A stretch of DNA of 64,000 nt from Rahnella inusitata (GCF_003263515.1 NZ_JYDE01000020.1:62001-126000), one strand, 5' to 3'. Shown: positions 9,140 through 18,231, counted from the stretch's first letter. The notes: a model not told the origin generated them from the sequence alone. Program-made: numbers and translations.

Positions 9140-9729
9140 CCTTCGAACGCCTCCATCATCCCGGCGGCCATCGCCTTCGCCTGCCGGACGCATTCGCCGT
9201 TGCCTTCCAGCCCGGCGCGGGACATCGCCCCTTCTAGCAGGAAGGAAAAGTGACGTGCCATTCGCTGCGCCTTTGCTTCGTGACCGTCCATCATGGTCAG
9301 AAGGTGAGTTGTCAGGATCGATTCGACCTGTTCTTTATGCCCGCGCACCGCGACTCTGCCCGGCGCACCGGCTGGCAGCTCCGCCGCAGCGTTGAGCAAT
9401 CCGCACCCGCGAAAACCGCGCTCATAGGCAAATTCAGCGTGATCTTCGTAGGCCAGAAATACCGCCATCACACCTTCTTTGGGCGTCGAGGCCTGTTGCA
9501 CACGGCGGGCATACAGCGCGAGCCATTCGTCGTGACGGATCTCAAGATATGTCGCCACCAGTTCGGCTTTCGATTCAAAATTGTTATAGAGGCTTTTCTT
9601 GGCCACGCCGGCTTTTTTCACAATGGCATCGATGCCCGTTCCGGCGATGCCATCGTTATAAAACAGCACGCTGGCCGCGCCGAGCAGACGATCGCGTGCG
9701 CTTTGGGCCGGTGATTCAGGTAATGACAT
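9136..9729 (-). CDS. TetR/AcrR family transcriptional regulator
   Basis: This 197-residue repressor has an N-terminal TetR helix-turn-helix (ARDRLLGAASVLFYNDGIAGTGIDAIVKKAGVAKKSLYNNF at about residues 10-50) and a variable ligand-binding C-terminus. The start MSLPESPAQ is set by the point where family similarity begins. An AGGA site lies upstream. A near-perfect 24-base palindrome 30 bases before the start is its likely self-operator. It is translationally coupled to the EamA exporter, forming a repressor-exporter operon. The HemJ/CopD-like gene on the other side of the intergenic space may also be under its control. Confidence 0.88.
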   Translation of the reverse strand: MSLPESPAQSARDRLLGAASVLFYNDGIAGTGIDAIVKKAGVAKKSLYNNFESKAELVATYLEIRHDEWLALYARRVQQASTPKEGVMAVFLAYEDHAEFAYERGFRGCGLLNAAAELPAGAPGRVAVRGHKEQVESILTTHLLTMMDGHEAKAQRMARHFSFLLEGAMSRAGLEGNGECVRQAKAMAAGMMEAFEG

Positions 9730-9757
9730 GGCGGTGTTTTTCCTGTGCAAATCAGCA

Positions 9758-9781
9758 AGTAGGTAGACCAGTCTACCTACT
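9758..9781. promoter_or_regulatory. palindromic operator, likely for the adjacent TetR regulator
   Basis: Two perfect 11-base arms, AGTAGGTAGAC and its reverse complement, flank a central CA. The core TAGAC-N2-GTCTA is typical of TetR-family operators. The site lies in the leader or promoter of the tetR-type gene and about 150 bases from the divergent membrane-protein gene. Confidence 0.8.
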
Positions 9782-9930
9782 ATTAAAAAAGGATGAAAGA
9801 GGACGGAGAGGTGGGTTAACCGTGCCTTTACTGTGGGAAAGCGCCATAATCCGCTAAAAGCCGTTTCGGGACAGCGGGTTGACGCTGTCTGGCAGAGCAA
9901 AATGTCGTTAACTTTGAGAAGGAGTAAATC

Positions 9931-10356
9931 ATGCTTCATGAGTGGCTGAATGCCTTACACGTTATTGCCGGGGTGTTGTGGATTGGCGGGATGATGGGGA
10001 TGGCAATGGTTTTTGCGGTCAGCGGGAAATCCGCTGCGAATGACGCCAGCCGTGCGGCGTTGCTCGATTATGTCCGCAAATGGAATCGCTGCGTCACCAG
10101 CCCGGCGATGCTCCTGTTGTGGATTGCCGGGATTTGGATGATTGTCAGCTATGGCAAATTCCCGCACGCGTGGCTGTTGATCAAAATGGTCGTCGTGGTG
10201 TTGCTTTCCGCCATTCACGGGATGCTGTCCGGCGAACTTCGCCGCCGCGCAACCGGCCAGCCAACCAGGGATTTCGCCATTTTGCGCAAAGCTTCCGGAA
10301 TTATTGTCGCCGCCGTGGTGGTGATTGTGGTGCTGGCGGTGATTAGACCGTTCTAA
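9931..10356 (+). CDS. HemJ/CopD-like small integral membrane protein
   Basis: This 141-residue protein has four predicted membrane helices. It shares the pattern of HemJ (protoporphyrinogen oxidase, about 142 residues): a histidine in the first helix (H10 in NALHVIAGVLWIGG), a lysine in the third (K85 in WLLIKMVVVV) and a later histidine (H96). Annotation pipelines usually call such proteins CopD family. Enterobacteria normally use HemG or HemN for this haem step, so it may be a paralogue with another role. The ATG has AAGGAG upstream. A terminator of the recurring ATCCACG type follows. It is divergent from the tetR-type gene. Confidence 0.65.
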   Translation: MLHEWLNALHVIAGVLWIGGMMGMAMVFAVSGKSAANDASRAALLDYVRKWNRCVTSPAMLLLWIAGIWMIVSYGKFPHAWLLIKMVVVVLLSAIHGMLSGELRRRATGQPTRDFAILRKASGIIVAAVVVIVVLAVIRPF

Positions 10357-10381
10357 ATCACGCATCCGATTTCTATAAAAC

Positions 10382-10410
10382 AAAAATCCACGCTCAGTCG
10401 TGGATTTTTT
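10382..10410 (+). terminator. intrinsic terminator, recurring ATCCACG type (copy 1)
   Basis: The stem AAAAATCCACG / CGTGGATTTTT has the loop CTCAGT and a T run. It is one of five terminators in this window with the same stem sequence. Confidence 0.9.
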
Positions 10411-10466
10411 TCGCATCAATTTCGTAACAATCACTAAACATTTTCAGCTTAACCTGATGGCGGGCC

Positions 10467-10481
10467 TGTGAGAAACTCACA
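10467..10481. promoter_or_regulatory. inverted repeat upstream of the lacI-type gene
   Basis: TGTGAGAAACTCACA is a perfect 6-base-arm palindrome about 40 bases before the regulator start. It could be an operator, possibly for autoregulation, but no partner is shown by the sequence. Confidence 0.4.
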
Positions 10482-10519
10482 ATGATTGCGCAAACATTAC
10501 AATTTGACACCCGAAACCA

Positions 10520-11554
10520 GTGGGCAATGCTTTGAATAACAATACTAAAATAGAAAATAACCGACTCCGTTCCGCCACGCTTGAAGATGTGGCCAAAGAA
10601 GCCGGGCTTTCACCGATGACGGTGAGCCGGGCGCTGAACAACCCGAAAGTGGTGCGACCGGCGACCATCGCCCGCGTAATGGACGCGGTGAAGATAACCG
10701 GGTACATCCCCAACATGCTGGCCGGAGGCCTCGCGACCCGTCGCACCAAGCTTATCGCGGTGGTGGTGCCACAGATTAACAACAATATGTTCGTCGATAC
10801 CGTGCAGGCGATCGGCGATGCGCTGGCGCTGCGCGGTTATCACATGCTGTTGTGCATCGTCGGCTATGAGCCTGAAGATGAGACAGATATTGTCGCCACG
10901 CTGCTCTCGCGCCGCCCGGACGGCATCGTGCTGACCGGTATTCATCACACTTCTGAACTGAAAAGAATCATCCTTAACGCCAATATTCCTGTGGTCGAAA
11001 TCTGGGATTTGACTCCCACGCCTGTCGACATGCTGATCGGTTTTTCACACGAAAAAGTCGGCAACGCTGTCGGAGAATATTTCCTCGACAAAGGTTTCAC
11101 CCGCTTTGGTTTTATCTGCGCATCAGACCGCCGCGCGGTGGTAAGAAAAAATGGTGCGATCGCCGTATTACGCGGGCGTCCGGAGCATGAGATCGAAGAG
11201 CTGATGGTGTCGCGTCCGGCGAATATGGAAGTCGGGCGTAGCGCGCTGCGGCAGATGATGGCGGGGGACAAACGTTTCGACGCGATCATTTGCAGTTCCG
11301 ACACGCTGGCGCAGGGCGTTATCATGGAAGCGGAAGCACAGGGGCTGCGGGTACCGCAGGATGTGTCGGTCATGGGATTTGCTGACCTGAACTTTGCGGC
11401 GCATAACCGCCCGGCGATCACCACGGTGAGCGTGGATAAATGGGGCATAGGTATCCGCGCGGCGGGGATGCTGGCGGATAAGATCGAGGGAAAGGCGGTG
11501 GGCGAACCGGTAGTGGATATAGGGTATTCGTTGGTAATTAGGGAATCGGCGTAA
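10520..11554 (+). CDS. LacI family regulator, GntR-like
   Basis: This 344-residue repressor has a LacI helix-turn-helix (ATLEDVAKEAGLSPMTVSRALN, about residues 19-40), the hinge with LAGGLATRRTKLIAVVVP, and a periplasmic-binding-like effector domain. Segments such as NNNMFVDTVQAIGDALALRGYHMLL and RRPDGIVLTGIHHT resemble the gluconate repressor GntR. The start is uncertain: a GTG at 10520 has no clear ribosome site, and a TTG at 10532 is an alternative. The next operon is a gluconate-type dehydrogenase with LacI-style palindromes in its upstream region, so this protein is its most likely regulator. Confidence 0.85.
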   Translation: MGNALNNNTKIENNRLRSATLEDVAKEAGLSPMTVSRALNNPKVVRPATIARVMDAVKITGYIPNMLAGGLATRRTKLIAVVVPQINNNMFVDTVQAIGDALALRGYHMLLCIVGYEPEDETDIVATLLSRRPDGIVLTGIHHTSELKRIILNANIPVVEIWDLTPTPVDMLIGFSHEKVGNAVGEYFLDKGFTRFGFICASDRRAVVRKNGAIAVLRGRPEHEIEELMVSRPANMEVGRSALRQMMAGDKRFDAIICSSDTLAQGVIMEAEAQGLRVPQDVSVMGFADLNFAAHNRPAITTVSVDKWGIGIRAAGMLADKIEGKAVGEPVVDIGYSLVIRESA

Positions 11555-11591
11555 GGGGAGGGGGTGCCACGCAAAACCGGGTACTGCTTTG

Positions 11592-11718
11592 CTCCTCCCC
11601 CTGCCAGGGGGGAGGCTGGGAGGGGGTATTGCTGGCGATAAAGTTGTCAGAGCACAATTTAACGTGTGGATTTGACGTTAATACCCCACCCCAACTCTCC
11701 TCTTCGCAGGGGGATAAG
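11592..11718. repeat. BIME-like pair of inverted REP elements
   Basis: Two G/C-rich palindromic units lie in opposite orientation about 50 bases apart: one reads GGGGAGGCTGGGAGGGGGTATT, and the other is the reverse (AATACCCCACCCCAACTC). Each has a short complementary arm (CTCCCCCTGCC and CGCAGGGGGA). The first matches the element at 3247-3303. This layout is typical of interspersed mosaic elements between genes. Confidence 0.6.
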
Positions 11719-12056
11719 TAAAAAAGCTCGGTTTCGGCGCGAAAGACCCGGTGTTCACCGTGATTGAGAAACCGAAATTTACTCAAACAATTATATTTAA
11801 GAATTTCCTCTCTAATTTCACTTAATAATCTCATTCACTCTGAATGTTAGAAAATGTTAGCTAACAATATCATCAACAAATAACAAAACATTCCGTCGTG
11901 AAATTATATTTATCGAGGTGAGTGATTAAGATTTCAGAAGGAATTTTTGATAATCAATGCTATTAAATATAAATATTCTGTAATCAATTTTGTTATTTAA
12001 CTAATTGTTTTATATGGGTAATTTATCGATCAGACGATCCCCTATTATTGTCACCG

Positions 12057-12086
12057 CATAAACGTTATGGAAATAAACGTTTATTT
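12057..12086. promoter_or_regulatory. tandem LacI-type operator candidates before the gluconate dehydrogenase operon
   Basis: AAATAAACGTTTATTT at 12071-12086 is a perfect 16-base palindrome centred on CG, the typical LacI-family form. An overlapping-class near copy, ATAAACGTTAT, lies immediately upstream at about 12058-12068. They stand about 90 bases before the first structural gene and one gene away from a LacI-family regulator. Confidence 0.55.
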
Positions 12087-12176
12087 TTGATGTTGCAGTG
12101 ATATTATAAATTTGTACCTAAATAACAATAATATCCAACCCAAACTTAACATCAGGCATGTGAGAGTCGTCATTCT

Positions 12177-12902
12177 ATGCTCCTTCAAAAGAAAACAACC
12201 CGTCGCAAGTTCTTACTTGGGTCGCTGATGGCATTGCCCGTCGCGACCATCATGATGAAAGGGCTGTCAGCAGCAGAAGCGGCTGAAATGGCTGCCCCGG
12301 ATTTACTCGATTATAAACCCGTCTTTTTCAGCGCAGAGGAATGGCAGTTTATTATGGCCGCCGCCGATCGCCTGATCCCCGCCGGGGGCAAAGGCAAAGC
12401 GCCAGGTGCGCTGGAAACCAATGTGCCTATCTTTATCGATCAGCAAATGCATGGCGATTTCGGTGAAGAAATCTATATGCAGGGGCCGTTCAACGTGCAT
12501 GCGCCTGCCACCATGGGCTATCAGATCCCCTTCCGGCCGCAGCAAATCTACAAAACCGGTATTCGCCTGGCGAACAGCTGGTGCCAGCAACATCATCAGA
12601 AAGCCTTCCATGAACTCGCCGAACAGGACAAAGACCAGGTTCTGACGCAATTGCAGAAAAACGATATCCACTTTGCCGATCTGGGCGAAGAGAGTCTCGT
12701 TGCCTCGCAATTTTTCGGTGAACTGCTTTCAGACACCAAACATGGTTACCTCGCCGACCCGATCTACGGCGGTAACAAAGGGATGAAAGCGTGGATTGCC
12801 ATCGGGTTCCCCGGCGCGCGCGCCAGTTTCACCGAATGGGTGAAACAGCATAACGTGCCTTATCCGCTGGGGCCTGTGAGCCTGCAAGGCGCGCGTGCCT
12901 GA
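12177..12902 (+). CDS. gluconate 2-dehydrogenase subunit 3 family protein (Tat-exported)
   Basis: This 241-residue protein is the small subunit of a periplasmic gluconate or 2-ketogluconate dehydrogenase. It starts with a twin-arginine signal (TRRKFLLGS then a hydrophobic stretch to about residue 33). The family core follows, with FFSAEEWQFIMAAADRLIPAG. In this family the small subunit carries the folded flavoprotein partner, which has no signal of its own, across the membrane by the Tat route. It opens a three-gene operon with the GMC flavoprotein and a tri-haem cytochrome. The ribosome site is weak (GAGAG about a dozen bases upstream). Confidence 0.88.
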   Translation: MLLQKKTTRRKFLLGSLMALPVATIMMKGLSAAEAAEMAAPDLLDYKPVFFSAEEWQFIMAAADRLIPAGGKGKAPGALETNVPIFIDQQMHGDFGEEIYMQGPFNVHAPATMGYQIPFRPQQIYKTGIRLANSWCQQHHQKAFHELAEQDKDQVLTQLQKNDIHFADLGEESLVASQFFGELLSDTKHGYLADPIYGGNKGMKAWIAIGFPGARASFTEWVKQHNVPYPLGPVSLQGARA

Positions 12903-12946
12903 GGGCCGCGTCTTATTACCTTTTCTGATGAATGACAGGATTAAAG

Positions 12947-14716
12947 ATGGCACAAATAACAAAACCTGAAGTCGACGTCGTCGTCGTCGGCCTCGGCTGG
13001 GCGGGCTCGCTGATGAGCATCGAACTGGCAATGGCCGGGCTGACCGTGCGTGCGCTGGAACGCGGCGGCGATCGTGGCTATGAAGAATTTGCTTACCCGA
13101 AACCGGCGGATGAATACGCCTACGCCGTGCGTAACAAAGTGATGGCCACTCCGGCGCAGGCTGCGGTGACCGTGCGGTATAACATGAGCGAAACCGCGCT
13201 GCCGACCCGTAAATGGGGCGCGTTTGCGCCGGGTACGGGCGTCGGCGGTTCCGGTCTGCACTGGACCGCGGTGTTAATCCGCCCGACGCCGACCGATTTA
13301 AAACTTAAAACCTATGCGGACGAAGCTTATAAGCCGGGCATTTTGCAGGAAGACATGCGGATCATGGATTTCCCGTTCACCTGGGATGAAATCGAGCCGT
13401 ATTACACCAAATTTGAGCACATCTGCGGGCAGTCCGGCAAAACCGGTAACCTGCGCGGACAGATTATGGAAGGCGGCGATCCGTTTGAAGGGCCGCGCTC
13501 CGAGCCTTATCCATTGCCTGCGCTGGAAGATACCCTCAACAGCAGCATGTTCGCCGAAGTCACCAAAAAGATGGGCTATCACCCGTTCCCGAACCCGTCG
13601 GCCTGTGTCTCCCGTGCATGGACCAATCCGTACGGCAACCAGATAGCACCCTGTAACTACTGCGGGTATTGCAGTAAATACCCGTGCCTGAACTACTCGA
13701 AAGCCTCGCCGCAGACCGCCGTGATGGACGCGCTGAAGCGCATGGATAACTTCTCCTACGAAGTCCATGCCAACGTGATGAAAGTCGAGCTGCATGATGA
13801 CAAGAAAACCGCCAAAGGCGTGATCTACATTGATGCGCAGGGCAATGAATGCTTCCAGCCGGCAAAAATCGTGGTGCTGAGCAGCTTCCAGTTCTGCAAC
13901 GTACGCCTGATGCTGCTGTCCGGCATCGGCAAGCCTTACAACCCGATCACCGAAGAAGGTGTGGTGGGCCGTAACTACGCGTTCCTGAGCAACGGCGGCT
14001 CCACGCTGTTCTTCAAAGATAAAAACTTCAACCCGTTCGCCACCGCGGGCGCGACCGGCCAGATGTTCAACGACATTTCACCGGGCAACTTCGACGGAGC
14101 ATCACTCGGCTTTATCGGCGGCGCGAAAATTCACAGTTCTCAGGCGACCGGCACGCCAATCAGCACGTCGCTGCCAAAAGGTACGCCTGCGTGGGGTACC
14201 GGCTGGAAAGAGGGCATGGAAGAGTGGTACGGCCATTCGATGAAGATCAGTATCACCACCACCTGCCAGTCTTATCGCGATATCTATCTCGATCTCGATC
14301 CGAACTACAAAGATGAGTATGGCTATCCGCTGCTGCGCATGACCTTCGACTGGAAACAGAACGAGCTGAAGCTGCAACAGTATCTGAAGGGCATCGTGAG
14401 CAATATCACCAAAGAGCTGAACCCGGACAGCTACAGCGAAAGCTTCTTGCCGATGGATGCGCACTTTGACCTGACCAAATACGTCTCGACGCACAACGTC
14501 GGCGGCGCGGTGATGGGCGATAACCCGAAAACCTCTGCGCTGAACAAGTTCCTGCAAAGCTGGGATGTGCATAACGTGTTTGTGCCAGGCGGCAACGCGT
14601 TCCCGCAAAACTTCCAGGCTAACCCGACGGATACCATCGGCGCGATCACCCTGATGGCGGCGCAGGCGATTAAAGATCAGTATCTGAAAAACCCCGGCCC
14701 ACTGGTGCAGGCATAA
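12947..14716 (+). CDS. GMC-type flavoprotein, gluconate/2-ketogluconate dehydrogenase large subunit
   Basis: This 589-residue subunit oxidises a sugar acid in the periplasm. The FAD-binding GxGxxG-type motif is VVVGLGWAGSLMSIELA near the N-terminus. GTGVGGSGLHWT (about 95-106) is the second GMC signature. A cysteine cluster CNYCGYCSKYPC (about 236-247) sits where related FAD dehydrogenases hold a 3Fe-4S cluster. The C-terminal STHNVGGAVMGDNP and QNFQANPTDTIGAI carry the catalytic His and Asn region. I use the second ATG (MAQITKPEVD), which has AGGA upstream. Electrons go to the cytochrome encoded next. Gluconate 2-dehydrogenase and 2-ketogluconate dehydrogenase cannot be told apart here. Confidence 0.87.
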   Translation: MAQITKPEVDVVVVGLGWAGSLMSIELAMAGLTVRALERGGDRGYEEFAYPKPADEYAYAVRNKVMATPAQAAVTVRYNMSETALPTRKWGAFAPGTGVGGSGLHWTAVLIRPTPTDLKLKTYADEAYKPGILQEDMRIMDFPFTWDEIEPYYTKFEHICGQSGKTGNLRGQIMEGGDPFEGPRSEPYPLPALEDTLNSSMFAEVTKKMGYHPFPNPSACVSRAWTNPYGNQIAPCNYCGYCSKYPCLNYSKASPQTAVMDALKRMDNFSYEVHANVMKVELHDDKKTAKGVIYIDAQGNECFQPAKIVVLSSFQFCNVRLMLLSGIGKPYNPITEEGVVGRNYAFLSNGGSTLFFKDKNFNPFATAGATGQMFNDISPGNFDGASLGFIGGAKIHSSQATGTPISTSLPKGTPAWGTGWKEGMEEWYGHSMKISITTTCQSYRDIYLDLDPNYKDEYGYPLLRMTFDWKQNELKLQQYLKGIVSNITKELNPDSYSESFLPMDAHFDLTKYVSTHNVGGAVMGDNPKTSALNKFLQSWDVHNVFVPGGNAFPQNFQANPTDTIGAITLMAAQAIKDQYLKNPGPLVQA

Positions 14717-14731
14717 GCGGAGATGAACTCA

Positions 14732-16000
14732 ATGAAACTTAAGCGTTTATTTATCGCAAACGTCTTGCTGCTGGGTGCCGGTTTGATGGCCAATGCACAA
14801 GCTGAAACGACGTCCCCTGACAACGCGGCTTTGATTAAACAGGGCGAATATGTCGCGCGTCTGGGCGACTGCGGTGCCTGTCATACCGTTGCCGGAAAAC
14901 CGGCGTTCTCCGGCGGGCTGGCCATTAACTCGAATCTCGGCACCATTTATTCGACCAATATCACGCCGGATAAAAACCACGGAATTGGCAACTATACCGA
15001 ACAGCAGTTCTCCGACGCGGTGCGTAAAGGCGTTCTGCCCGATGGCACACGTCTGTACCCGGCGATGCCGTATCCTGATTACGCCAAAATCAACGATCAG
15101 GATATGCACGCGCTTTACGTTTACTTTATGCAGGGCGTGAAAGCGAGTACCGAACAGCCGCCGGAAACGGATCTGAGCTTCCCGTTCAGCCAGCGCTGGG
15201 GTATGCGGTTCTGGAACTGGGCGTTCGCTTCCGATAAACCTTTCCAGCCGATTGGCGGGGCAACGGCGCAGGTCAACCGTGGCGCGTATCTGGTGGAAAG
15301 CCTTGGGCACTGCGGCAGTTGCCACACGCCGCGCGGCTTTGGGATGAACGAAAAAGCGCTCGACAGCAGCGACTCCGATTTCCTCGGGGGCGGCAGCCTG
15401 AATAACTGGGATGTCCCGTCGCTGCGCGGCGTGGCGCACTGGAATCAGCAGGAAATCGTCGATTATCTTGGTAAAGGGCGCAACGACAAAGCGGCGGTCG
15501 GCGGTGAAATGACGTCAGTGGTCGAGAACAGTACGGCGCACATGACCGATGACGATCTCAATGCTATCGCAGCCTACCTGAAGTTCCTCGGCGGCAATCC
15601 GCCGGTACCGGCAGCGGATACGCAGAAGGCCAGCGCAACCGAAGCCAAACTGACGGCAGCGAAGAACCTCAGCGAAGGCGAGCGTCTGTATTTAGATAAC
15701 TGCGGTGCCTGCCACTTTGTGACCGGCAAGGGCGCACCGGGCGTGTTCCCGCAACTGGATCAGGCGACGATTGTTAATGCGCAGGATCCTACCGGGCTTA
15801 TCCATACGATCCTCGCCGGTGCGCAGCAGCCTTCCACGGCGCGTGCGCCGTCGACGCTGGTCATGCCGGGCTTTGCCGCGCGGCTGTCCGATGAAGAGGC
15901 CGCGCAGCTCGCGACCTTCATCCGTCAGGGCTGGAGCAACAACGCTCCGGCGGTGTCGGCCAAAGACGTGAGCGAAGTGCGCAAAACACTGGCGCACTGA
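14732..16000 (+). CDS. tri-haem cytochrome c subunit of the sugar-acid dehydrogenase
   Basis: This 422-residue cytochrome has a signal peptide ending NAQA at residue 24 and three CxxCH haem sites: CGACH (47-51), CGSCH (194-198) and CGACH in the last third. It passes electrons from the flavoprotein to ubiquinone at the outer face of the inner membrane. I use the second ATG, because GGAG lies nine bases before it and directly abuts the first ATG. It is the last gene of the operon, 15 bases after the large subunit, and is followed by a strong terminator. Confidence 0.9.
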   Translation: MKLKRLFIANVLLLGAGLMANAQAETTSPDNAALIKQGEYVARLGDCGACHTVAGKPAFSGGLAINSNLGTIYSTNITPDKNHGIGNYTEQQFSDAVRKGVLPDGTRLYPAMPYPDYAKINDQDMHALYVYFMQGVKASTEQPPETDLSFPFSQRWGMRFWNWAFASDKPFQPIGGATAQVNRGAYLVESLGHCGSCHTPRGFGMNEKALDSSDSDFLGGGSLNNWDVPSLRGVAHWNQQEIVDYLGKGRNDKAAVGGEMTSVVENSTAHMTDDDLNAIAAYLKFLGGNPPVPAADTQKASATEAKLTAAKNLSEGERLYLDNCGACHFVTGKGAPGVFPQLDQATIVNAQDPTGLIHTILAGAQQPSTARAPSTLVMPGFAARLSDEEAAQLATFIRQGWSNNAPAVSAKDVSEVRKTLAH

Positions 16001-16027
16001 TGCTCATCATGTCGGTGATGTAGTGTG

Positions 16028-16057
16028 AAACGGCCTCCCCAAAAAGGAGGCCGTTTT
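16028..16057 (+). terminator. intrinsic terminator of the dehydrogenase operon
   Basis: The stem AAACGGCCTCC / GGAGGCCGTTT has a seven-base loop, followed by TTTTC. Confidence 0.88.
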
Positions 16058-16162
16058 CTCAGGTTTTTGATGATGGGTGCTTTGTTACACTCTGGCACAA
16101 TGCAGTCTGTCCGGCACAGACTAAAATAGGGTTTTAACACCCGCTGAGCTGTTGATTTCACG

Positions 16163-18229
16163 ATGAAATGGTTAACCAAAAATGCTGTCTTGTTCTCTGT
16201 TAAAACCTGTATTGCGGCATTTTTAGCTTTATATATCGCGCTGGAGCTCAATCTCGATAAACCGGCGTGGTCGATGGTCTCGGTGTATGTCATCTCACAG
16301 CTCTATTCCGCGTCTACGCTTTCTAAAGCGACATACCGCTTTCTCGGCACCGTGCTGGGCGGGCTGTTTATCTTCCTGGTCTATCCGTTTACCGTCACTG
16401 ATCCCATATTGTTCAGCCTCAGCGTGTCGCTTTGGGTGGCGTTCTGCCTGTATCTTTCCTTGCACGACCGCACGCCGAAAGGCTATGTGTTTATGCTGGC
16501 CGGATACAGCGCAGCAATCATGGGGTTTGCGGATGTCGATACGCCGCTGTCGATCACCTACACGGTGATTTCCCGCGTGGAAGAAATCACCGTCGCCATT
16601 TTGTGCAGTACGCTGATCCACATGCTGGTGTTCCCGGTCAAGATGCGCAATCTGCTGGAGAACAGCGTCAGCAACTGGTACGGCAGCGCAAAAAAACTCT
16701 GCAACGAGTTGCTGACCGTCGAAGCGAAAGAACCGTCCCCGGAGCGCGAACACATTCTGGTGCAGATGGCGAATTATCCGGTCAATGTCGAAGCATTGAT
16801 CACCCACTGCGTGTTTGAAGGGGATTCGGCGCGCAGACTGATCCGTCTGGTGTCGGCGCAGTATCAGCATCTGTCGTATCTGATCCCGACGCTGACCGCC
16901 ATCGAAAAACGCCTCAGCCTGCTGGCCGAACAGGGCATCGCGTTCCCGGATTTTGTGTCAGAGACCTTCAGTCAGTTTTTGCTGTGGCTCAACAGCCCGG
17001 AGCAGAGCGGCAATGCGCAGGCAATTCAGGCGGAAATCCGCGTCTCGCAGGAGCGCATCAAGACGCTGTATAACCGCGGTGAGATGAGTGCTGAAGAAGG
17101 GTTGTTGCTCATCGGCCTGCTGGAACGTTTACAGAATTTCATTCAGATCGCGGAATCTTATTTCGGGGTGAGTGAAAGAGTCAGTCAGGTGGGTAATGAC
17201 AAAAAAGCTGGCAAGCTTAAGCTGTTCAGGCGTCATAAAGATGAAGGGATGATCCTGCTTTCCGCCTTCAGCGCCTTTGTCGCGACCATGGTCGGCTGCA
17301 TCTTCTGGATTGGTACCGGCTGGCGCGACGGCGCATCCGCACCGATGATGGCGGCGGTCATCTGTTCGTTCTTCGCCTCTCTCGACAGCCCGATTGCTTC
17401 GATCCACGTCTTCTTAAAAGGCGTGCTGATTGCCATCGTTATCAGCTTTATCTACGCCGCGGTGTTTATCCCGATGGCGGAGACTTTTGAAGCGCTGGTC
17501 ATCTGCCTCGCGCCCGGTTTGCTGGCGTTAGGGCTGGTGATTGCCAGACCTTCCACCAACTTTATCGGGCTGATTATTGCCACGCAGATCCCCGGTTTTA
17601 TCGGCATGAGCCATGATTTTAAACCTGACCTGCTGGTTATCGTGAATGCGTCGATTTCGACGCTTGTCGGCATTGTGATTGCGCTGCTGACCACCGCGTT
17701 AATTCGCAATAAACGTCCGTCGTGGACTGCCAAACGCGCGCTGCGTAAGGGCATCAAAGAACTGCTGCAATTCACCAACGAGATTAAAATCAATGCGTCT
17801 TCGCTGCTGTCGCGCCAGCAATATGTCGCCAGCATGCTGGATAAAGTGAATATTATTCTGCCGCGAAATAAAATCGATCCTATTCCCAACGTCGCGCTGG
17901 GTGGCAACTTAATTACTGAGATCTGGCTTGGTGTGAATTGCTACGATTTCTATGCCCGCCATCAGGATATTTTGCGCAGCCACACCTTCGAGGCCGACGG
18001 TCTGATGTATGAAATTAATACCTACCTGAAGTCACGGCTGAAGAATATTTATGTCGGCCCGCCGCAAACATTATTAAACGAGTTAAACCGGTCGCTTATC
18101 GAACTGGAAAAACTCTGCTGCGCCGATATCCAATTGTTCGCGCCACTATTCCATCTCTTTAATATCCGCATGGCGCTATATCCGACACAGAGATGGCCTG
18201 CGGGGGATGTGGGCGTAAGCGCTGCATAA
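16163..18229 (+). CDS. FUSC family membrane protein (AaeB-like efflux component)
   Basis: This 688-residue protein has two sets of about five to six membrane segments (near 10-165 and 365-520), each followed by a long cytoplasmic part. This is the layout of AaeB, the aromatic-acid efflux subunit. WSMVSVYVISQLYSASTLSKATYRFLGTVLGG is the FUSC signature. No aaeA or aaeX homologue is beside it, so it may work with another periplasmic partner. It shares a terminator with the convergent transporter gene. The substrate, probably an aromatic carboxylate, is a guess from the family. Confidence 0.82.
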   Translation: MKWLTKNAVLFSVKTCIAAFLALYIALELNLDKPAWSMVSVYVISQLYSASTLSKATYRFLGTVLGGLFIFLVYPFTVTDPILFSLSVSLWVAFCLYLSLHDRTPKGYVFMLAGYSAAIMGFADVDTPLSITYTVISRVEEITVAILCSTLIHMLVFPVKMRNLLENSVSNWYGSAKKLCNELLTVEAKEPSPEREHILVQMANYPVNVEALITHCVFEGDSARRLIRLVSAQYQHLSYLIPTLTAIEKRLSLLAEQGIAFPDFVSETFSQFLLWLNSPEQSGNAQAIQAEIRVSQERIKTLYNRGEMSAEEGLLLIGLLERLQNFIQIAESYFGVSERVSQVGNDKKAGKLKLFRRHKDEGMILLSAFSAFVATMVGCIFWIGTGWRDGASAPMMAAVICSFFASLDSPIASIHVFLKGVLIAIVISFIYAAVFIPMAETFEALVICLAPGLLALGLVIARPSTNFIGLIIATQIPGFIGMSHDFKPDLLVIVNASISTLVGIVIALLTTALIRNKRPSWTAKRALRKGIKELLQFTNEIKINASSLLSRQQYVASMLDKVNIILPRNKIDPIPNVALGGNLITEIWLGVNCYDFYARHQDILRSHTFEADGLMYEINTYLKSRLKNIYVGPPQTLLNELNRSLIELEKLCCADIQLFAPLFHLFNIRMALYPTQRWPAGDVGVSAA

Positions 18230-18231
18230 AA

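Larger units (their letters stand above)
11555..12176. other. long intergenic region upstream of the dehydrogenase operon
   Basis: This stretch of about 620 bases holds no convincing gene. The first part carries a pair of inverted REP-like elements (11592-11718). The second part, from about 11800, is strongly AT-rich and should contain the dehydrogenase promoter. LacI-type palindromes are at 12057-12086. Confidence 0.6.
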
